64,000 nucleotides of DNA from Hyphomicrobiales bacterium (GCA_900470155.1 UBZT01000020.1:27521-91520); one strand, 5' to 3'; positions 1-8,074 are shown, numbered from the stretch's first letter. Numbers and translations are program-made. The notes: generated from the letters alone by a model not told the origin.

Positions 1-1052
1 TTGCGATCCAGCACGATTTCCGAGTTGCCCGTGCCCTTGAACTCTTCAAAGATCACTTCATCCATGCGGCTGCCGGTATCGATCAGCGCCGTCGCAATGA
101 TCGTCAGCGAACCGCCTTCTTCGATATTACGCGCCGCACCGAAGAAACGCTTCGGACGCTGCAGGGCGTTGGCATCCACACCACCGGTCAGAACCTTACC
201 GGAAGACGGGACAACGGTGTTATAGGCGCGTCCGAGACGGGTGATCGAATCGAGCAGGATCACCACGTCACGACCGTGTTCGACAAGGCGCTTCGCCTTC
301 TCGATGACCATTTCGGCAACCTGAACGTGGCGCACGGCCGGTTCATCGAAGGTGGAAGATACGACTTCCCCCTTCACCGAACGTTGCATGTCGGTCACCT
401 CTTCCGGCCGTTCGTCGATCAGCAGAACGATCAGATAACATTCCGGATGGTTGGCGGTAATCGAATGGGCGATGTTCTGCAGGAGAACGGTCTTACCCGT
501 ACGAGGCGGTGCGACGATCAGGCCGCGCTGGCCCTTGCCGAGTGGCGCCACGAGATCGATGACACGTGCCGAAAGATCCTTCGTCGTCGGAATATCGAGT
601 TCCATCTTGAAGCGCTCATTGGGATAGAGCGGCGTCAGGTTGTCAAAGTGGACCTTGTGGCGGATCTTTTCAGGATCTTCGAAATTGATCGTATTGACCT
701 TGAGCAGCGCGAAATAACGTTCGCCCTCCTTGGGTCCACGGATCGGGCCTTCGACGGTATCGCCGGTTTTCAGCGAGAACCGGCGGATCTGCGACGGTGA
801 AATATAGATGTCGTCCGGGCCTGGCAGATAGTTGGCGTTTGCCGAGCGTAGGAAGCCGAAACCATCCTGGAGAACTTCAACGACGCCTTCGCCGATGATT
901 TCCACGTCCTGGCTCGCCAGCATCTTCAGAATCGCGAACATCAGCTCCTGCTTGCGCATGGTGCTTGCGTTTTCGACTTCGAGCGATTCGGCAAAAGTCA
1001 GCAGATCGGTAGGCGATTTGCTTTTGAGTTCTTGTAGCTTCATTTCAGCCAT
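1..1052 (-). CDS. rho: Transcription termination factor Rho (C-terminus cut by window edge)
   Basis: Hexameric RNA-dependent ATPase and helicase that ends transcription in the cytoplasm. The reading frame starts MAEMKLQELKSKSPTDLL and shows the N-terminal Rho fold, then the RNA-binding cold-shock-like domain (DGFGFLRS, YISPSQIRRF). The Walker A motif APPRTGKT falls near residue 180, as in other Rho proteins. About 350 of the usual roughly 420 residues are present; the stop codon is outside the window. Two ATGs compete (1052 and 1043); I chose 1052 because rhizobial Rho proteins begin MAEMKLQ. Rho is last in the leftward hemE-hemJ-rho series, with a 195-base leader that could carry the autogenous control known for rho. 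No full ORF line covers it; I translated it directly. Confidence 0.95.
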   Translation of the reverse strand, partial: MAEMKLQELKSKSPTDLLTFAESLEVENASTMRKQELMFAILKMLASQDVEIIGEGVVEVLQDGFGFLRSANANYLPGPDDIYISPSQIRRFSLKTGDTVEGPIRGPKEGERYFALLKVNTINFEDPEKIRHKVHFDNLTPLYPNERFKMELDIPTTKDLSARVIDLVAPLGKGQRGLIVAPPRTGKTVLLQNIAHSITANHPECYLIVLLIDERPEEVTDMQRSVKGEVVSSTFDEPAVRHVQVAEMVIEKAKRLVEHGRDVVILLDSITRLGRAYNTVVPSSGKVLTGGVDANALQRPKRFFGAARNIEEGGSLTIIATALIDTGSRMDEVIFEEFKGTGNSEIVLDR

Positions 1053-1247
1053 GAAGAGGGACCACGTCAGGTTTTTATTTTATGGGGAACGGCGAGCTGA
1101 TGGAATTCGGTACGATCGCGATGTGCCGCAAATGACTGAATGTTACGCAAGCCAAAAGATGAGGTGCCGCGAAAATAGCGGGTCAGCGATTTCACCGCAA
1201 GCGAAAACCAGACAGTTGTAAAAATAAACCGCGAAACACCGTTTGGG
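1053..1247 (-). other. hemJ-rho intergenic leader
   Basis: This 195-base gap separates two genes read in the same direction. I see no terminator and no small ORF with a ribosome binding site. It probably contains the rho 5' leader and perhaps a rho promoter; that is inference from position only. Confidence 0.4.
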
Positions 1248-1784
1248 TCAGAATGGCTTGACCACGACAAACACAACGATGGCGATCATCAGGAGCGTTG
1301 GAACTTCGTTCATCAGACGCCAGTGGCGGGCATTGCCAACGTAATTTCCCTGACCGAACGAACGAACGGCTTTCGAGAAATATCCATGCACACCCGAAAG
1401 CAGGACAACGGCCGCCAGCTTCGCATGCAGCCAACCGCCCTGAAATCCATAGACCGACCACGCAAGATAGAGGCCGAGAACCCAGCTGACGATCATCGCC
1501 GGGTTCATGATCACGCCCATCAGCCGGCTTTCCATCACGGCAAATGTCCGCGCCTGGTCCGAATCCGGCTCACAGTCACCGTGGTAGATGAAGAGGCGCG
1601 GCAGATAGAGCAGGCCCGCCATCCATGAGATCACCGCGATGACATGCAGAGCCTTGATCCAGAGATAGGCTTCGTCGGCACCGAATATCATCACGGACGA
1701 AGCGATCAGCGCGAAGAAAACCAATGCGCCGACCGCTCTGCCAGCCGCTCGGCGACCTGGATTGCGATCTGTCTGCTTTTCCAT
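1248..1784 (-). CDS. hemJ: Protoporphyrinogen oxidase HemJ
   Basis: Membrane protoporphyrinogen IX oxidase of the HemJ type (UPF0093), which carries out the penultimate step of haem synthesis in bacteria lacking HemG and HemY. The 178-residue protein shows four to five hydrophobic segments and the family motif LHVIAVISWMAGLLYLPRLF with the conserved His, and later MNPAMIVSWVLGLYLA and GYFSKAVRSF. It starts 4 bases after the hemE stop on the same strand, so two haem-synthesis enzymes are probably co-transcribed. Length and motifs fit the family well. Confidence 0.93.
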   Translation of the reverse strand: MEKQTDRNPGRRAAGRAVGALVFFALIASSVMIFGADEAYLWIKALHVIAVISWMAGLLYLPRLFIYHGDCEPDSDQARTFAVMESRLMGVIMNPAMIVSWVLGLYLAWSVYGFQGGWLHAKLAAVVLLSGVHGYFSKAVRSFGQGNYVGNARHWRLMNEVPTLLMIAIVVFVVVKPF

Positions 1785-1788
1785 CGTC

Positions 1789-2820
1789 TCACCCGTTTCG
1801 TCGCACCTGATTGACCAGGTCGCTCACATGATCCGGATTGGCCTGCGGTGTGATTCCGTGTCCGAGATTGAAGATCAGCGGTCCATTGCCCAGCGCCTGC
1901 AGAATGGCATCGATACCTTCGCGCAAAGCGTCACCGCCGGCGACGACCCGCATCGGGTCAAGATTGCCCTGCACCGGGCCTTCCTTCTGCAGCTCGACAG
2001 CAAAGCTCAAAGGCACGGACCAGTCCAGACCGATCGCGTCCGCATCGATCTTCTGCCGATAGGTCTTCAGCAAGACGCCGGCACCCTTGGCGAAAGCGAT
2101 GATCTTGGCCGATGGACGGCGCGCCTTCACCGAACGAACGATCCGCGCAACCGGTGCGATGCAGAATTTTTCGAACTCAGCCTCGCCCAGCACACCAGCC
2201 CAGGAATCGAAGATCTGCACGGCATCGGCCCCGGCATCTATCTGCGCGACAAGGTAGTCGGCCGAAACATCCGCCAGGAAATCGAGAAGACGGAGGAAAG
2301 CCTCCGGATGGCGGTAAGCGAACAGCCGGGCGGGGGCCTGGTCCGGGGTTCCGTGTCCGGCAATCATGTAGGTCGCCACCGTCCACGGCGCTCCACAGAA
2401 ACCCAGCAGCGTCGTTTCCTCAGGCAGTTCATGGCGCAGCCGTGTGACGGTCTCCATGACCGGCTTCAGGTGATCGAGAATGCCGTCCTCTCTCAAACCA
2501 TCGATGCCGTCGACATCGATGGGATCCATCTGTGGTCCATGCCCCTCGGTGAAGCGGACATTGCGCTTCAATGCATCGGGAATGACGAGAATGTCGGAAA
2601 ACAGGATGGCCGCATCAAACGCATAGCGACGGATCGGCTGAAGGGTAACCTCGGTGGCAAATTCAGGCGAATAACAGAGATCGAGGAAACTGCCGGCCTT
2701 CTGCCGCGTTTGACGATATTCGGGAAGATATCGTCCTGCCTGCCTCATGAGCCAGATTGGCGGTGGCGAGACCGTCTTTCCGTTCAGGACTTCAAGGACT
2801 TTACGGTTCGGAGCGCTCAA
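1789..2820 (-). CDS. hemE: Uroporphyrinogen decarboxylase
   Basis: Converts uroporphyrinogen III to coproporphyrinogen III in the haem pathway (cytoplasm). Signature 1 (PPIWLMRQAGRYLPEYR) is close to the N-terminus, followed by GFCGAPWT and the C-terminal GHGI motif. No ATG is available. TTG codons lie at 2826 and 2820; I favour 2820 because a GAAAGGG Shine-Dalgarno (2829-2835) sits 8 bases upstream, while it is only 2 bases from 2826. The gene reads away from the replication origin immediately upstream, so its promoter must lie within the origin region. Start choice changes the length by 2 residues (343 or 345). Confidence 0.95.
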   Translation of the reverse strand: MSAPNRKVLEVLNGKTVSPPPIWLMRQAGRYLPEYRQTRQKAGSFLDLCYSPEFATEVTLQPIRRYAFDAAILFSDILVIPDALKRNVRFTEGHGPQMDPIDVDGIDGLREDGILDHLKPVMETVTRLRHELPEETTLLGFCGAPWTVATYMIAGHGTPDQAPARLFAYRHPEAFLRLLDFLADVSADYLVAQIDAGADAVQIFDSWAGVLGEAEFEKFCIAPVARIVRSVKARRPSAKIIAFAKGAGVLLKTYRQKIDADAIGLDWSVPLSFAVELQKEGPVQGNLDPMRVVAGGDALREGIDAILQALGNGPLIFNLGHGITPQANPDHVSDLVNQVRRNG

Positions 2821-2977
2821 GGCCAAGGCCCTTTCAAAAAAGAAAAGATATATAGAGTCTTCTTCTATTTCTAAGAGTCTGTGGGGATCAAGGATTAAAG
2901 CCGCTCCACCGGTTGTGCCGCTTCGTTGCCAATTTCCACGACCTTCGCGCTATCGCCAGGGTGAAACAGCCAGTCTC

Positions 2978-2986
2978 TGGGGATAA
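2978..2986 (-). promoter_or_regulatory. DnaA box, 8 of 9 match
   Basis: TGGGGATAA on the plus strand differs from TGTGGATAA at one base. It is the leftmost member of the DnaA-box group in the origin and has the same orientation as the two perfect boxes. Confidence 0.6.
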
Positions 2987-3042
2987 GATCAAATTAACCC
3001 ACGGATTCAGATGGATGGGGGACGATGCGGAATTGCCCGTTC

Positions 3043-3051
3043 TGTGGATAA
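3043..3051 (-). promoter_or_regulatory. Perfect DnaA box
   Basis: TGTGGATAA, the exact complement of the TTATCCACA consensus, in the hemE-ppsR origin region. Confidence 0.85.
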
Positions 3052-3131
3052 AGTCCGGCATGCGCTTGGCAGGTGCGACTTCTTAACACAATCCACAGCC
3101 CCCCAATTGCGCAGGCATCGGTGCAGCCAAC

Positions 3132-3140
3132 TGTGGATAA
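3132..3140 (-). promoter_or_regulatory. Perfect DnaA box
   Basis: Second exact TGTGGATAA, 89 bases from the first and in the same orientation. Confidence 0.85.
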
Positions 3141-3199
3141 ATCGGCACTTTTCCCCTTGCCTATCGGCTGCCTCGACCGCTAGCTGTGTTTATCCCGGA

Positions 3200-3208
3200 T
3201 TATCAACA
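3200..3208 (+). promoter_or_regulatory. DnaA box, 8 of 9 match, just before ppsR
   Basis: TTATCAACA in the opposite orientation to the other boxes. It would be inside ppsR if translation began at the upstream GTG (3186), but is non-coding with the GTG start preferred here (3225). Confidence 0.55.
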
Positions 3209-3224
3209 GGCGGCGGAGAACATC

Positions 3225-4046
3225 GTGGAGAACCGGAAAAACTTCTTCCATCTCCACCTGATTTCTGACTCCACCGGCGAAACGCTGATATCGGCAGGCC
3301 GCGCGGCGGCGGCACAGTTTCGCGGCTCCAACGCGATCGAGCACGTTTATCCGCTGATCCGCAGCAAGAAACAGATCAATGCGCTGATCGAGGCAATCGA
3401 CCGCGAACCAGGCATCGTTCTTTACACCATCGTTGATTCGGATTTGGCCGCTTGGATAGAGACGAGTTGTCGCGAACTCGGCTTGCCCTGCGTCAACGTC
3501 CTGGCCCCGATCATCGAGACGTTCCAGACCTATCTCGGGGCGCCTTCGCGTGGACGTGTGGGCGCGCAGCATGTTTTGAACGCCGAATATTTTGCCCGCA
3601 TCGAGGCGCTCAACTACACCATGGACCACGATGACGGCCAGGCGCCGGAGGATTATGACGAGGCGGATGTGGTGATCATCGGCATCAGCCGGACCTCGAA
3701 GACGCCCACCAGCATCTATCTCGCAAACCGCGGCATCAAGACGGCGAATATCCCGATTGTCCCGGGTGTGTCGCTGCCGGATAGTCTGCTTTCGGCGACA
3801 CGTCCGCTGATTGTCGGACTGATCGCTACATCCGATCGTATTTCCCAGGTGCGCGAAAACCGGATTCTCGGAACCACCGCCGGATATGATCGCAGTGATT
3901 ATGTCGACCGCGCCTCGATCACCGAAGAATTGAAATATGCCAGGTCGCTCTGCGCGCGCAACAACTGGCCGATCATTGATGTCACCCGCCGGTCGATCGA
4001 GGAAACGGCCGCTGCCATCGTTGCCCTCCGGCCGAAGCTGCGTTAA
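3225..4046 (+). CDS. ppsR: Pyruvate, phosphate dikinase regulatory protein (PpsR/PDRP, DUF299)
   Basis: Bifunctional ADP-dependent kinase/phosphorylase that switches pyruvate phosphate dikinase or PEP synthase off and on. The P-loop-like motif GISRTSKTPTS starts near residue 153 and the C-terminus has the family sequence RSIEETAAAIVALRPK. I chose the GTG at 3225, giving VENRKNFFHLHLISDSTGET, because a GGAG (3215-3218) sits 6 bases upstream and homologues begin MENR-NFFHLHL. An upstream GTG at 3186 would add 13 residues but has no clear ribosome binding site and would cover a DnaA box. This is the first gene right of oriC, corresponding to RP001/CC0001. Confidence 0.92.
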   Translation: MENRKNFFHLHLISDSTGETLISAGRAAAAQFRGSNAIEHVYPLIRSKKQINALIEAIDREPGIVLYTIVDSDLAAWIETSCRELGLPCVNVLAPIIETFQTYLGAPSRGRVGAQHVLNAEYFARIEALNYTMDHDDGQAPEDYDEADVVIIGISRTSKTPTSIYLANRGIKTANIPIVPGVSLPDSLLSATRPLIVGLIATSDRISQVRENRILGTTAGYDRSDYVDRASITEELKYARSLCARNNWPIIDVTRRSIEETAAAIVALRPKLR

Positions 4047-4077
4047 GCGAATCCAGCCAATTGCTCTGGAAGTCGCC

Positions 4078-4677
4078 ATGACCGTACACCTGATACTTGC
4101 CTCTGGTAGCCAAGCCCGGCGGGAATTGCTTCACAATGCGGGACTAGCCTTTACCGCCGAACCGGCGGGGGTTGATGAACGCGCGATAGAAAATGGCTTG
4201 CCGGCCGACAAAAGAACGCCGGAAGGTATTGCCGAACAGCTTGCCATTGCCAAAGCGAAGGATGTCTCCGCCCGGCATCATGGAGCCATGGTCATCGGCT
4301 GTGATCAAACCATGTCGCTGGGGGACCGCCTATTTCACAAGGCGGCGGATCGCGCCGGCGCCCGCGCGACGTTGGATGCGCTCCGGGGACAGACCCATCA
4401 TCTCAACAGTGGTGTATGCCTTGTCCGGGATGGCGAAGTACTCTGGTCTCATGTCGGCATTGCGCGAATGACAATGCGTGATTTTACCGACGATTTCCGC
4501 GAGGAGTATCTCGACCGAAACCTTGTGTGCATCCTCGGCAGTGTCGGCTGCTATCAATTGGAGGGAGAGGGAATCCAGCTATTTGATGCGTTTGACGGTG
4601 ACTATTTCACCATTCTCGGATTGCCGATTCTACCTCTGCTGACGGCGCTGCGTACACTGGGCGTTAACCATGCATGA
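4078..4677 (+). CDS. maf: Maf-like nucleotide pyrophosphatase
   Basis: Maf/HAM1-superfamily house-cleaning nucleoside triphosphate pyrophosphatase. The N-terminal signature ILASGSQARRELL (residues 6-18) and a central GCDQTM around residues 74-79 are visible; the Asp-Gln pair resembles the YceF-type (7-methyl-GTP) branch, which is inference. Start ATG at 4078 follows CTGGAAG and gives 199 residues, the family norm; longer upstream frames run into ppsR. The 3' end overlaps the start of aroE by 8 bases, and this overlap contains a parS-like site. Confidence 0.9.
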   Translation: MTVHLILASGSQARRELLHNAGLAFTAEPAGVDERAIENGLPADKRTPEGIAEQLAIAKAKDVSARHHGAMVIGCDQTMSLGDRLFHKAADRAGARATLDALRGQTHHLNSGVCLVRDGEVLWSHVGIARMTMRDFTDDFREEYLDRNLVCILGSVGCYQLEGEGIQLFDAFDGDYFTILGLPILPLLTALRTLGVNHA

Positions 4678-5527
4678 TTCACGTGAAACATTTTCGCCGC
4701 GGGCGTTTGTCGCCGGCTATCCAATCAAACATTCGCGCTCACCGCTGATCCATCGTCACTGGCTGAAACACTTCGGCCTGCCGGGTGACTACGAGAGGGT
4801 TGCTGTATCGCCGGAGGACTTCGCCGATTTCATCCGGTCGGTAAAAGCGGGCGGCGATTATCGGGGTGGCAATATAACCATCCCCCACAAGGAAGCAGCG
4901 TTTCATCTGGCCGATCGGCCGGATCAACTGAGCGAGGAACTGGGGGCGGTCAATACGCTGTGGATGGAAGATGGCGCGGTGCACGCGACCAATACCGATG
5001 GTTTCGGCTTTACCGCAAACCTTGATGCCAGCCATCCGGGATGGGACAAGGTGGATGTCTGTGTCGTGCTCGGGGCAGGAGGGGCCAGTCGTGCGATCGT
5101 TCAGGCCTTGCGGGACCGTGGTCTTGCGGAAATCCATATCGTCAATCGTTCGGTTCATCGCGCCGAGGAACTGGCGGATCGTTTTGGCAGGCCGCTACGG
5201 GCGCATGGCCTGGATGCCTTGCCGGAACTGATGCAAGGGGCGGGCCTGTTCGTGAATACAAGTTCACTGGGGATGGATGGGAATCCGGCTCCGCATCTTC
5301 CGTTTGCCGGCATGCGAACCGGCGCCCTGGTCACCGATATTGTCTATGTCCCGCTGAAGACGCCGTTCATGTTGCAGGCGGAAGACGTCGGACTGGCGAC
5401 GGTGGACGGCCTCGGCATGCTGTTGCACCAGGCCGTTCCAGGCTTCGAGAAGTGGTTTGGTCGCCGGCCAATTGTCACGCGGGAACTGCGCGAACTCATT
5501 CTTGCAGATATCGGAGCGCATGTATGA
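4670..5527 (+). CDS. aroE: Shikimate dehydrogenase
   Basis: Reduces 3-dehydroshikimate to shikimate with NADPH (aromatic amino acid pathway). The shikimate-binding N-terminus AGYPIKHSRSPLIH, the catalytic Lys in NITIPHKE, the nucleotide-binding loop GAGGASRAIV near residue 138, and NTSSLGM are all present. The 285-residue length is normal. It overlaps maf by 8 bases and coaE by 4 (ATGA), so translation is coupled. The first codons (residues 2-7) are built on the parS-like sequence at 4675-4690. Confidence 0.94.
   Translation: MHDSRETFSPRAFVAGYPIKHSRSPLIHRHWLKHFGLPGDYERVAVSPEDFADFIRSVKAGGDYRGGNITIPHKEAAFHLADRPDQLSEELGAVNTLWMEDGAVHATNTDGFGFTANLDASHPGWDKVDVCVVLGAGGASRAIVQALRDRGLAEIHIVNRSVHRAEELADRFGRPLRAHGLDALPELMQGAGLFVNTSSLGMDGNPAPHLPFAGMRTGALVTDIVYVPLKTPFMLQAEDVGLATVDGLGMLLHQAVPGFEKWFGRRPIVTRELRELILADIGAHV
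4675..4690. promoter_or_regulatory. parS: parS-like ParB binding site
   Basis: TGATTCACGTGAAACA matches the widely conserved chromosomal parS 16-mer (TGTTTCACGTGAAACA) at 15 of 16 positions. It is 1.6 kb from the proposed origin, inside the maf/aroE overlap. The single difference creates a GATTC (GANTC) CcrM site at 4676-4680. Binding is inferred from sequence only. Confidence 0.85.
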
Positions 5528-6123
5528 TCGTGATCGGCCTCACGGGATCAATTGGCATGGGCAAATCGACGACGGCAAAGCTGTTTGCCGACGAGGGAAT
5601 CCCGGTCAATGATGCGGATCAGGTGGTTCACGACCTTTATGCTGGCGCGGCTGTGGCGGGCGTGGCCGCGGAATTTCCCGAAGCTGTTGTCGCGGGCGTT
5701 GTAGACAGGCAGATACTGGCTCGGACTCTGGCGAAGAATCCGGCTAACTTTAAAATCCTTGAAGCGATAATTCATCCGCTTGTCAGAGACCGGGAGCGCC
5801 AGTTCGTCGAAATGCATCGTGCGAAGCACACTGCGATTGTCCTGCTGGACATCCCATTGCTATTCGAAGTCGGGGCACAAGACCGTGTCGATGTGATTGT
5901 TGTCGTGACCTGTGATGCGGCGATCCAGCGGCAGCGGGTCATGGCCCGCCCGGGCATGACGGAGGAGAAGTTCGCGCTGATACTGGCGCGGCAGATGCCG
6001 GACGCAGAAAAGCGGCACCGGGCTGATTTTATCATCGATACCTCGCATGGCATTGACAGCGCGCGCAGGGAGGTCAAAACCATCCTGCAACAGCTAAGCC
6101 AGCGCCGACCGGAGATTCATTGA
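5524..6123 (+). CDS. coaE: Dephospho-CoA kinase
   Basis: Final step of coenzyme A synthesis: phosphorylates dephospho-CoA with ATP. P-loop GSIGMGKST begins at residue 8, followed by the conserved VNDADQVVHDLY and later LLDIPLLFE, which are typical of CoaE. The ATG at 5524 overlaps the aroE stop by 4 bases and gives 199 residues, the usual size; a much longer open frame begins inside aroE and is discarded. Part of the ppsR-maf-aroE-coaE-dnaQ run. Confidence 0.94.
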   Translation: MIVIGLTGSIGMGKSTTAKLFADEGIPVNDADQVVHDLYAGAAVAGVAAEFPEAVVAGVVDRQILARTLAKNPANFKILEAIIHPLVRDRERQFVEMHRAKHTAIVLLDIPLLFEVGAQDRVDVIVVVTCDAAIQRQRVMARPGMTEEKFALILARQMPDAEKRHRADFIIDTSHGIDSARREVKTILQQLSQRRPEIH

Positions 6124-6125
6124 TC

Positions 6126-6827
6126 ATGCGTGAGATCGTATTCGATACTGAAACCACTGGTCTTGAAACAAAAGTGGACCGAGTTATCGAAATCGGCGGC
6201 ATCGAGCTGTTCAATCATTTCCCGACCGGACGAAGCTTCCATGTCTACATCAATCCGGGCGACCGCAAGGTGCATCCGGACGCATTGGCCGTGCATGGCA
6301 TCACGGATGACTTTTTGAAGGACAAGCCACCCTTTGCTGACATCGTGTCTGAGATGCGCGAATTCTTCGACGGCGCTAAATGGGTCGCTCACAATGCAAA
6401 CTTCGACATCGGCTTCATCAATGCGGAGTTCGAGCGACTTGGCTTGCCCGCTGTCCAGACGGATGTGGTCATCGATACCCTGGCGCTGGCGCGTCGCAAA
6501 AATCCGATGGGGCCGAATTCCCTCGACGCGCTTTGCCGCCGCTATGGAATTGACAATTCGCACCGCAGCAAACACGGAGCGCTGCTCGACTCCGAACTGC
6601 TCGCCGAAGTCTATATTGAAATGCTGGGTGGCCGTCAGACCGCTCTTGGACTGACCTCGGTTGAAAACCGGCAGAACCGCAACGCGGATCTCCAGGATGT
6701 GGTTGAGATTTCCTATGAGCGCCCGAGGCCGATGGCCGCGCGGCTGGTGGCCAATGAAATCGAGGCACATTCCAAACTTGTCGCGCGTCTCGGGGCAGAC
6801 GCCATCTGGGCCAAATTCAACGCATGA
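6126..6827 (+). CDS. dnaQ: DNA polymerase III epsilon subunit (3'-5' proofreading exonuclease)
   Basis: DEDDh exonuclease that proofreads for the replicative polymerase. ExoI motif VFDTETTGL is at residues 5-13, ExoII is HNANFDIGF, and ExoIII is the HRSKHGALLDSELLAEVY stretch with His and Asp. The ATG at 6126 gives MREIVFDTETTG; a TTG at 6120 in the same frame sits nearer the GGAG (6111-6114) and would add 2 residues. At 233 residues it has normal length. Follows coaE with essentially no gap and ends in a bidirectional terminator shared with secB. Confidence 0.95.
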   Translation: MREIVFDTETTGLETKVDRVIEIGGIELFNHFPTGRSFHVYINPGDRKVHPDALAVHGITDDFLKDKPPFADIVSEMREFFDGAKWVAHNANFDIGFINAEFERLGLPAVQTDVVIDTLALARRKNPMGPNSLDALCRRYGIDNSHRSKHGALLDSELLAEVYIEMLGGRQTALGLTSVENRQNRNADLQDVVEISYERPRPMAARLVANEIEAHSKLVARLGADAIWAKFNA

Positions 6828-6828
6828 A

Positions 6829-6852
6829 AAAAGGGCCCCGAAAGGCCCTTTT
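6829..6852. terminator. Bidirectional rho-independent terminator between dnaQ and secB
   Basis: Perfect arms AAAAGGGCC (6829-6837) and GGCCCTTTT (6844-6852) around a 6-base loop, with A and T tracts at the outer edges, so it can stop both converging transcripts. Confidence 0.85.
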
Positions 6853-6877
6853 CCAATACTGCCATAAAATGCGTGGA

Positions 6878-7354
6878 TCAGTTCGGTGCGCCTTGAACCT
6901 TGGCGCGCGACTGTTCTTCGGCCACGCGCTGGGCAAACATCTGCGCGAAATCGATCGGGTCGATCATCAGCGGCGGGAAGCCACCGTTGCGGGTCGCGTC
7001 GGCAATGATCTGACGGGCGAAGGGGAACAGCAGGCGTGGGCACTCGATGAAGAGAACCGGCAGCATATGCTCCTGCGGGAAGCCGGTGATGCGGAACACG
7101 CCGCCATAAACCAGTTCGGTCGCGAAGACGACCTTGTCGCCTTCCTTGGCTTCAGCGGTCAGCGCCAGCACCACGTCAAAATCCGTTTCCGTCAGCGGGT
7201 TGGCATTGACGTTTACATTGATGTTGATCGCCGGAGCCTTGTCGCGCGCCTGAAGCGAACGCGGTGCGCCAGGGTTCTCAAAGGACAAATCCTTGATGTA
7301 CTGGGCAAGAATGTTGAGGGAAGGGCTGCTTGTTCCCTGAGTGTCGTCGGCCAT
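6878..7354 (-). CDS. secB: Protein-export chaperone SecB
   Basis: Tetrameric cytoplasmic chaperone that keeps precursor proteins unfolded and delivers them to SecA. Conserved core motifs are INVNVNANPL, YGGVFRITGFPQEHMLPVLFIECPRLLFPFAR and FPPLMIDPIDFAQMF. Start ATG at 7354 (MADDTQGTSSP) follows GAGGAT; an in-frame extension of 12 residues upstream is unlike the family. Length is 158 residues. Its place opposite dnaQ is conserved near alphaproteobacterial origins. Confidence 0.94.
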   Translation of the reverse strand: MADDTQGTSSPSLNILAQYIKDLSFENPGAPRSLQARDKAPAININVNVNANPLTETDFDVVLALTAEAKEGDKVVFATELVYGGVFRITGFPQEHMLPVLFIECPRLLFPFARQIIADATRNGGFPPLMIDPIDFAQMFAQRVAEEQSRAKVQGAPN

Positions 7355-7442
7355 AGGGCTTATCCTCGAAGCGTGTTTTGTTAAGGCCATCTAACATCAA
7401 GGCTTGGCGCTTACAACCCTTGGCACAGGGGTCACAGCCTCT

Positions 7443-7934
7443 CTAGCGGTCGCCGATCCGCGGTCCGCGCCAGGGTGAATCGGCTTTCGGCTCACGACGA
7501 TATTCGTCCTCGTCGAGATCGACGACGGATGTATCTTTCACGGGCTGATAGGTGAAGTCCGATGCGGTGAAGCCGCTGCGCTTGACGATGATGCGTGGCT
7601 TGGCCAGGCGCCAGGCGAAATCGCGCACGAAGGGCAGGAACAGCAGAAGACCGATCACGTCGCCGACAAAGCCGGGCACGAGCAGCAGAAATGCGGCAAT
7701 GACGAGCAGGCCGGCATGGACCAACTCGCGGCCGGGATCAGCGCCCTTGCTGGCTTCCGTCTGCAAACGCCGCAAGATGCCCGCTCCCTGGATCCTAAGA
7801 AGAAACAGACCAGCGATGCCTGCAACCAGAACAAGACCGAGGGTTGCCATAACTCCTAGGGCCTGACCGACAAGAATGAGGCTGGCGATCTCAACGAGTG
7901 GCGCAAGCAAGATGAGCGCCAGGGAAATGCGCAT
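7443..7934 (-). CDS. fxsA: FxsA family membrane protein
   Basis: Small cytoplasmic-membrane protein of the FxsA family (in E. coli, overproduction relieves T7 exclusion by the F plasmid; cellular role otherwise unclear). The 163-residue sequence begins with a hydrophobic segment (ISLALILLAPLVEIASLILV), has a second (LGLVLVAGIAGLFLL) and a third (LLVIAAFLLLVPGFVGDVIGLL), then a charged tail ending in acidic and basic residues. The ATG at 7934 follows CGGAGACC; the longer open frame upstream crosses into the divergent promoter and is rejected. Confidence 0.85.
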   Translation of the reverse strand: MRISLALILLAPLVEIASLILVGQALGVMATLGLVLVAGIAGLFLLRIQGAGILRRLQTEASKGADPGRELVHAGLLVIAAFLLLVPGFVGDVIGLLLFLPFVRDFAWRLAKPRIIVKRSGFTASDFTYQPVKDTSVVDLDEDEYRREPKADSPWRGPRIGDR

Positions 7935-8074
7935 AGCGGTCTCCGAACGCCAATTGTCGATGCGATCGCAAGAGCCGGCGCAAACTCTTTGCAAAGATTG
8001 CCATTTGAATGATACGGCGCTGACGACTATATGGGAGATCGAATACGTAAATTCAATCAAGGCCGGCGGTATCC

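Larger units (their letters stand above)
2827..3224. other. oriC: Probable chromosomal replication origin (oriC)
   Basis: Non-coding region between divergent hemE and ppsR, the position of the chromosomal origin in Caulobacter (Cori) and the predicted origin in Rickettsia and rhizobia. Seen directly: two perfect DnaA boxes (TGTGGATAA at 3043-3051 and 3132-3140), two 8-of-9 matches (2978-2986 and 3200-3208), one 7-of-9 match (3089-3097), an AT-rich stretch at about 2834-2880 suited to duplex opening, and three GANTC sites (2855, 2875, 3004). The genes on both sides are transcribed away from it. The order ppsR-maf-aroE-coaE-dnaQ-secB to the right matches the alphaproteobacterial origin neighbourhood. 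Strong inference, not a measurement. Confidence 0.88.

Noticed and set aside
557..572. CACGTG in rho as a parS site
   Set aside because: Flanks diverge from consensus on both sides, and the sequence encodes conserved Rho residues.
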